Source: Phycisphaerales bacterium UBA4658 (GTDB lineage Bacteria > Planctomycetota > Phycisphaerae > Phycisphaerales > UBA1924). Taken from it: 18,592 nucleotides of DNA. Shown in pieces: positions 14,443-18,592 of the stretch; within the stretch, counting starts at the first letter, position 1, and the number at the start of each line of letters is the position of its first letter. The stretch spans positions 889 through 19,480 of the forward strand of contig DHLW01000119.1 in the NCBI GenBank assembly GCA_002405485.1, written 5' to 3'. A program made the position numbers and the translations under genes. The notes beneath the pieces are model-generated. The model was not told the DNA's origin, made no database searches, and saw only the letters and a list, made by a program, of their open reading frames with translations.

Positions 14443-15321
14443 ATGGAGCACTCCACGATGATTGGCGGAGCGGGACTCATCGGGCTTGCCTTGGCGGCGG
14501 GCACGCCGGTCGATCGCTGCCGCGCTGCCGAGCCGATCGACACGCCAGTCGCCGACTCCGCTGACCACGTGGTTCCGAACTGGGAGCCGCCGCGGCTGAG
14601 CATCGATGCGCCGGCGAACGCGACTCCGCCCGGGTCCGACGACGGTCCGGTCGAAACCGGCACCGACCCTTCCAAGCTGCTGCTCCGTTTCGAGGTCAAT
14701 CCGCAGTACATCGCGCTCCCCGGCGAAGGCGACCTTCTGTCGATCAACCTGAAGCTCGATGTGCCGTTCAGCAAATCGATCGGCGTGGCGTTCGAGGTGC
14801 CGATCATTCACTCCGGCGGGTTTCCATCCCCGATCGACGACCAGTCCGGTCTCGGCGACATCTTCATCAGGGGTCGCTATGTCTGGTCGTTCGAGCGGAC
14901 ATCCTTCATCGCGGGCGTCGAAGTCGGCCTCAAGACCGCCGATGACGAGTTGCTCGGCAGCGGCAAGTGGCAACTCAACCCGTCGCTGGCGTACGTCCAC
15001 TCTCTTTCAAGCGAGTTCATCCTGGCGATCGCAGGAAAGCAGAGGCTCTCCATCGCCGGCGACAACAAACGCACCGACATCAACCAGAGCGAGCTTCGCC
15101 TGATCGGAATCTATGTCAATCCCGAGGGGTGGTGGCTGCTGGCGGACTATCAGCCGAAGATCGATTGGGAGCAGGATGGCCAGGTGTCCCATCTGTTGGA
15201 GTGTGAAGCGGGCGTCATGCTCTCACGGCAAGTCGGCATCTCGGTTCGTCCAGGTATCGGCATCGGCGCCGATCGAGATCGCACGTGGAGCATCGGGTTC
15301 GGCATGCGGCTGTTCTTTTGA
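14443..15321 (+). CDS. small outer-membrane beta-barrel, Phenol_MetA_deg-like transporter family
   Basis: A 292-residue exported protein. A short hydrophobic signal (GGAGLIGLALAAG) is followed by a Pro-rich linker to about residue 80, then about ten amphipathic strands closing with GIGADRDRTWSIGFGMRLFF, whose terminal Phe is typical of outer-membrane barrels. SGLGDIFIRGRYVWSF in the middle matches the GLGD turn of the Phenol_MetA_deg/transporter barrel family. These proteins pass small or hydrophobic molecules and are rarely characterised. I keep ATG 14443 (gaggga just upstream); ATG 14458 is possible but gives a signal peptide without a positive charge. Only 15 bases separate it from the preceding barrel gene, so the two are surely co-transcribed and may work together. 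Confidence 0.7.
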   Translation: MEHSTMIGGAGLIGLALAAGTPVDRCRAAEPIDTPVADSADHVVPNWEPPRLSIDAPANATPPGSDDGPVETGTDPSKLLLRFEVNPQYIALPGEGDLLSINLKLDVPFSKSIGVAFEVPIIHSGGFPSPIDDQSGLGDIFIRGRYVWSFERTSFIAGVEVGLKTADDELLGSGKWQLNPSLAYVHSLSSEFILAIAGKQRLSIAGDNKRTDINQSELRLIGIYVNPEGWWLLADYQPKIDWEQDGQVSHLLECEAGVMLSRQVGISVRPGIGIGADRDRTWSIGFGMRLFF

Positions 15322-15400
15322 TGGAGTCTCTGGCCGACGCCCTTGATGCTCTTCCGCTCGCCGCACCCGCTGGAGGAGCGCTCCCGCTCGACTTGTCCGG

Positions 15401-15419
15401 GCCCCGCTCTTGCCGGGGC
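15401..15419 (+). terminator. GC hairpin after the second barrel gene
   Basis: Bases 15401-15406 (gccccg) pair with 15414-15419 (cggggc) around a 7-base loop. It lies in the 208-base gap between the barrel cluster and the Tat-exported protein, 80 bases after the stop codon, so it may mark the end of the 10005-15321 operon. The stem is short and no T-run follows. Confidence 0.4.
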
Positions 15420-15529
15420 TTGGAACCCTGTCCCCCATGCGGATCGAATAGCATCCTGACGCCTCGCCGCAGACCATCGCGGTGCGGGCTCGGGGTCGCA
15501 GTCGGCAGTTTCCATCCTGGAGCGAGCAC

Positions 15530-16897
15530 ATGATCGGCGAACAGTCTGGCACTCCTCTGTCGAGCACCGACGGCATGACCCGGCGACAACTGTTGGCCGC
15601 TGCGGCCGCGCTCGGCGTGGGCGGCGCCCTCGCGGGCAGCGTGCTTGCCCAGCCCCAGAACCAGCCCGGTCGTGGTGGGGGTGGTGGGGGGGGAGGGCGG
15701 CAGGGTGATGGCAAACCCGCCGCGCCCGGAGCCGGCACGTCCCCGCTCGAAGCGGCCATGAAGCCTGGCCGAACGCGCGACTGGGTCCTCAAGACCTCTG
15801 TGACGCTCGGCTCGCTCACCAACGCCGTCGTGGGCCCAGACGGGCGCGTTCCCGGGGTGAACAACCCCTCCGAGATCCGCAACACCCGCTTCAAGTTCGA
15901 CACCGCCGCGCTGATCTTTCCGGCCATCCGCTCGACCGCCGGCAGCACCTCCAACGGCAACGTGCAGGCCAAGATGAAGGTGAACGGCAAGGACATCTCC
16001 AGCGAGACCGTGTGGCTGGAAGACATGGCCGCCGGCTCCCGCTATGGCCGGTGGGACATGAAGAACATCGAAGGCCACACCATCGAGTTCGACACCGAAC
16101 TCGAAGCCACCTGCTTTGAATGCGTCTGGGATGAACGCGAGGGCGCAAAGGTGTCCTGGCCCGCCAGCGGACGATGGCCCCGTGCGGCTCAGACCAGCTT
16201 CGCGCCCCAGATGGGCATCGAGCCCGGCGGCAAGCTGGCTCTGGACCTCCTGAACTCCTGGACAAGCGGCAAGGATCCCAAGTCCATCCCCCAGGTCCAA
16301 CTCGCCAAGTTCCTCGCCTCCAAGGCCCTTGAGGCCTGGCAGCCCAGCGGCGAAGGGCTGAAGTTCACCCGCAACGGCCTCCTCCAGGGCTTCGAGCTCA
16401 AGGGCTCCGAGGCCCTCATCCGCGAAGGCCGGGGCAGCGAGCACGACATCGCCTGCGCCCTCACCGCACTCTACCGCTCCGCCGGCCTCCCAGCACGCCC
16501 GGTCATCGGCTACGACGTCAGCGAAAGCAAGGGCGAGGACCGCGGCCTCGCGGGAAAGGGCAAGGGCAAGCTCCGCTCTTGGGTCGAGTTCTGCCTCTAT
16601 GACGAGCAGAACCGCCGAGAGCAGTGGGTCCCGGTCGACATCGTCCGCATGCGACGAAGCTCCAGCCGCGCTCCCTCCATCGACAAGCCCTGGAAGTACT
16701 TCGGCAACAACGACCAGACCGACGACATCATCCCCGTCGCTTTCCACTTCCATCCGCCCACCACCGTCGTTGCCCACGGCGCACCCTGCTTCTGGGGCTG
16801 GCTCACCATGCCCGAAACCCAGATCGCCGAGCAGTCCGTCCGCTTCGTCACCCAGTCCCAGGTTCGCACCCCGGACAAGCCGGGACGAAATCGGTGA
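15530..16897 (+). CDS. Tat-exported transglutaminase-like protein, catalytic Cys and His apparently replaced
   Basis: A 455-residue protein. The Tat signal MTRRQLLAAAAALGVGGALAG (residues 16-36, twin Arg 18-19) leads into a Gly/Arg/Pro-rich linker with an eight-glycine run. The transglutaminase-like core lies at about residues 290-375: DIACALTALYRSAGLPARPV then a GYD turn, RSWVEF and QWVPVDI. Aligned to the usual core (GxCxxxA...RxxGIPAR...HAWVE...WVxVD), the catalytic Cys position is Glu304 and the His position is Arg349; only Asp370 remains, so it is probably a binding or structural protein. Cys309 lies five residues away and could serve instead. The N-terminal 200 residues match nothing I recognise. 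Start ATG 15530 has ggag 8 bases upstream; ATG 15575 would begin right at the Tat motif but lacks a ribosome-binding site. Tat export suggests folding, perhaps with a cofactor, before export. Confidence 0.7.
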   Translation: MIGEQSGTPLSSTDGMTRRQLLAAAAALGVGGALAGSVLAQPQNQPGRGGGGGGGGRQGDGKPAAPGAGTSPLEAAMKPGRTRDWVLKTSVTLGSLTNAVVGPDGRVPGVNNPSEIRNTRFKFDTAALIFPAIRSTAGSTSNGNVQAKMKVNGKDISSETVWLEDMAAGSRYGRWDMKNIEGHTIEFDTELEATCFECVWDEREGAKVSWPASGRWPRAAQTSFAPQMGIEPGGKLALDLLNSWTSGKDPKSIPQVQLAKFLASKALEAWQPSGEGLKFTRNGLLQGFELKGSEALIREGRGSEHDIACALTALYRSAGLPARPVIGYDVSESKGEDRGLAGKGKGKLRSWVEFCLYDEQNRREQWVPVDIVRMRRSSSRAPSIDKPWKYFGNNDQTDDIIPVAFHFHPPTTVVAHGAPCFWGWLTMPETQIAEQSVRFVTQSQVRTPDKPGRNR

Positions 16898-17028
16898 GTT
16901 GCGACATCACCTGCGCTTCACGCGACGACGCGATGATGTGGCCTTGCACAATCTGAACATCGGCATGGAACCGCGGAGCGCTCTGCCGGTTACACCCGGA
17001 CGAAGGGGTGCTGCACCGGGAGACTCGC

Positions 17029-18171
17029 ATGCCCGCCTCGCTCTGGGCCATTGCGGCCACGATTGCTCTTGTTGCATTCCCCGGCTGGGTTCGCGCGCAT
17101 GAAGGACCGCTTCTCAGTGACCTCTTGATCCCGGGTTACCAGTTGCGCTCGACGATTCCAGAGTCCCTGTCCAGTGTGTTCAAGGAGTTCGTGTCCGACG
17201 ATCAGCAAGTCGTTGAAGCCGCTTCGAACCTCATATCCGCAGCACGTGTGGAAGTCGAGGTGATCACGAATCGATACGCGCGAGCCGTGCGCGAACATGG
17301 CCAGGGTGAGCAAGCGCTTGCCGACCGCCAGATTGCCGAAAGTGCGACAAGAGCCGTGGAGAGACGCCTGAGGGACGATCTCCGAAGCCTGGCGCCAACC
17401 GACGATCCCGCCGCCTCGCCAGCATTCGAGCGGGCCTGGCGTCGCCAGCTTCTGCGCGGAATGCAACTCGGCTTGCCGTTCGAGCCTCGTCGCATCCTCC
17501 GGCAGCATGGGGTGGACCCATTGCTCGATCCCTACGCCTCGATCATTGATCAGTACGAGCGAGAGTTCGATCGCATCGGTTGCGCACACGCCGTCTCGGT
17601 TCGCCGAATGTACGCGGCGAACGAGGCCGCTCAGAAGTCGCCCTCAGAATCCTCTCGGACCGAGTCGATCGAAGCGACTCAGGCCCATGTCGATCACTGG
17701 GTCACATTCACCGAGTTCATGCGTCTGCAGACTCTCCGCATGATCGACGCCTTCCCTGAACCGGCCAGTCGCCAGATCCTCGAACTCACCGCGACCCGCT
17801 TGAAGAAGTGGTACCTCTCCGGTTCGCTCCTGACCCTCCCGGCTCTGGAAGAGGTCAAGGCCCTTGATTTGGACCCGGCGCAGCGACAGGCCGTTGAGCA
17901 GATCGAACGTGACGCGCACCGACGAATTGACGACGCCTCGCTCTCCGCCACCAGGGCATTCTTGCGAACGCCCACACAGAAGTACGACCAGCAGAACTCC
18001 CACACGTGGGTCAACCCATTCACGCAGGTCATCGAGGTCGCAAAGAACGTCCGCCTGCGGGCGGGCGCCGATGCACTCGCCCTGCTCACGCCGAAGCAGC
18101 GAGACGCATACGACCGCGCTCCGGTTCGCGACGGGCCGTACGTCATCGATGTCGCCGACCCGGATCGCTGA
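17029..18171 (+). CDS. exported protein of unknown function, mainly alpha-helical
   Basis: A 380-residue protein I do not recognise. Residues 1-23 are a Sec signal peptide (MPASLWAIAATIALVAFPGW, cleavage after VRA), so it is periplasmic or surface-exposed. The mature part is rich in charged, helix-favouring residues, with heptad-like stretches such as EAASNLISAARVEVEVITNR and ESATRAVERRLRDDLRSL and no beta-rich domain. Near the C-terminus, LLTPKQRDAYDR recalls the LTPxQ motif of Spy/CpxP-like periplasmic helical proteins, but the protein is about twice their size and the match is short. No membrane helix or enzyme motif is visible. ATG 17029 follows cgggag at normal spacing; an upstream ATG at 17008 would only lengthen the signal peptide. 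Its own transcription unit is likely, 131 bases after the previous gene. Confidence 0.8.
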   Translation: MPASLWAIAATIALVAFPGWVRAHEGPLLSDLLIPGYQLRSTIPESLSSVFKEFVSDDQQVVEAASNLISAARVEVEVITNRYARAVREHGQGEQALADRQIAESATRAVERRLRDDLRSLAPTDDPAASPAFERAWRRQLLRGMQLGLPFEPRRILRQHGVDPLLDPYASIIDQYEREFDRIGCAHAVSVRRMYAANEAAQKSPSESSRTESIEATQAHVDHWVTFTEFMRLQTLRMIDAFPEPASRQILELTATRLKKWYLSGSLLTLPALEEVKALDLDPAQRQAVEQIERDAHRRIDDASLSATRAFLRTPTQKYDQQNSHTWVNPFTQVIEVAKNVRLRAGADALALLTPKQRDAYDRAPVRDGPYVIDVADPDR

Positions 18172-18307
18172 CTGTACCGTTGGCCCGTCCGCACCCAAGC
18201 GCTCCCAGCCCACCAGTGGCTAGACTCCTCCCCAGTCCGTCCATGCGCCGACTTCTGGTCGCATCGGCGGACACGCGGTTGGGTGGTGCGGGGCCGGAGT
18301 CTGACCC

Positions 18308-18592
18308 TTGAACAATCCCATTGGTGCTTCCAAACTTTCCCGGCGTTCATCCTCCTGCGCTCTTCCGCTCGCGTCCAGCGCTCTCCTTGCCCTTACTTCC
18401 CTCGCACTCGCCGACGTCGCCCCCGACGCCCGGATGCTCCGCTTCCCGACGCTCAGCAGCGACCAGATCGCCTTCGTCTACGCATCCAACCTCTGGGTCG
18501 TGGACAAGAAGGGCGGACTTGCCAAGCCTGTTGCCGCTCCGGATGGCGCCGTCTCCTGGCCCCGCTTCAGCCCCGACGGCAAGACCATCGCG
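18308..18592 (+). CDS. Tricorn-like protease, N-terminal part (truncated by window end)
   Basis: The first 95 codons of a larger gene. After a signal peptide (basic SKLSRRSS, hydrophobic ALPLASSALLALTSLAL, cleavage near ADV), the mature start reads RMLRFPTLSSDQIAFVYASN followed by LWVVDKKGG and SWPRFSPDGKTIA, the first propeller blade of Tricorn homologues; full-length members add a PDZ domain and an S41 serine peptidase core that degrades peptides. The start must be TTG 18308: an in-frame TGA lies at 18302-18304, and the first ATG downstream (18433) would remove the signal peptide. ccggag about 9 bases upstream is a usable ribosome-binding site. A plain PD40-repeat protein cannot be excluded without the missing C-terminus. 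Confidence 0.78.
   Translation, partial: MNNPIGASKLSRRSSSCALPLASSALLALTSLALADVAPDARMLRFPTLSSDQIAFVYASNLWVVDKKGGLAKPVAAPDGAVSWPRFSPDGKTIA

Noticed and set aside
13660..16777. Long minus-strand frames at 13660-15000 and 15215-16777
   Set aside because: Both lie opposite genes with signal peptides and family motifs, and their own products show no domain.
16904..16939. acatca/tgatgt inverted repeat after the transglutaminase-like gene
   Set aside because: Six pairs around a 24-base loop without a T-run is within chance for this composition.
18246..18269. cgccga/tcggcg hairpin between the helical protein and the Tricorn-like gene
   Set aside because: A 6-bp stem with a 12-base loop and no T-run is too weak to call a terminator.
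18318..18330. Third copy of the TTGGTG hairpin motif (cccattggtgctt)
   Set aside because: Only seven or eight bases match, there is no left arm, and it lies within the signal peptide codons of a gene.
1..18592. CRISPR array, insertion sequence or transposase gene
   Set aside because: I saw no regularly spaced short direct repeats with unique spacers and no transposase or integrase motif in any frame; the only regular array is the in-frame TPR repeat.

Overview
The window is high-GC bacterial DNA that looks planctomycete, probably Phycisphaerae-like (inference). The evidence is a TIGR02999-type ECF sigma factor beside a giant kinase-TPR protein, a second receptor-like kinase with a propeller, a HAF-repeat protein with a PAPGA-type PEP-CTERM tail, a formylglycine-dependent sulfatase, Sec and Tat signal peptides, and two outer-membrane barrels ending in aromatic residues. 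I searched no databases; all family calls come from motifs I can read.

Layout. 1-26: 3' end of a tRNA, probably tRNA-Pro, with a perfect hairpin behind it. 351-3134 (-): membrane Ser/Thr kinase with a C-terminal beta-propeller. 3135-3458: structured intergenic DNA with 20-bp terminal inverted repeats and strong hairpins. 3459-3989 (+): GNAT acetyltransferase. 3990-4309: a second structured gap with a 12-bp inverted repeat enclosing a 16-bp palindrome. 4310-5443: secreted HAF/PEP-CTERM protein, then a 12-bp-stem hairpin. 5584-6228 and 6241-9609: ECF sigma factor and kinase-TPR protein, 12 bases apart, a probable signalling pair. 9610-10004: structured gap whose hairpin element resembles the one near 3233.

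10005-15321 reads as one envelope gene cluster: exported formylglycine-generating enzyme (FGE), exported sulfatase with the CTPGR motif that FGE modifies, an alginate-export-like barrel, and a second barrel 15 bases further on. The simplest reading is that FGE activates the sulfatase outside the cytoplasm, and the sulfatase and barrels then handle a sulfated polyanion such as an algal polysaccharide. 15530-16897: Tat-exported transglutaminase-fold protein that appears to lack the catalytic Cys and His. 17029-18171: exported helical protein of unknown function. 18308-18592: start of a Tricorn-like protease, cut by the window edge, using a TTG start.

The least explained features are the inverted-repeat-bounded segment at 3156-3352, the related two-hairpin elements at 3233-3314 and 9713-9783, the stacked inverted repeats at 4055-4177, and the degenerate transglutaminase. 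The exported FGE and sulfatase pair with two barrels is the best candidate for a functional system.
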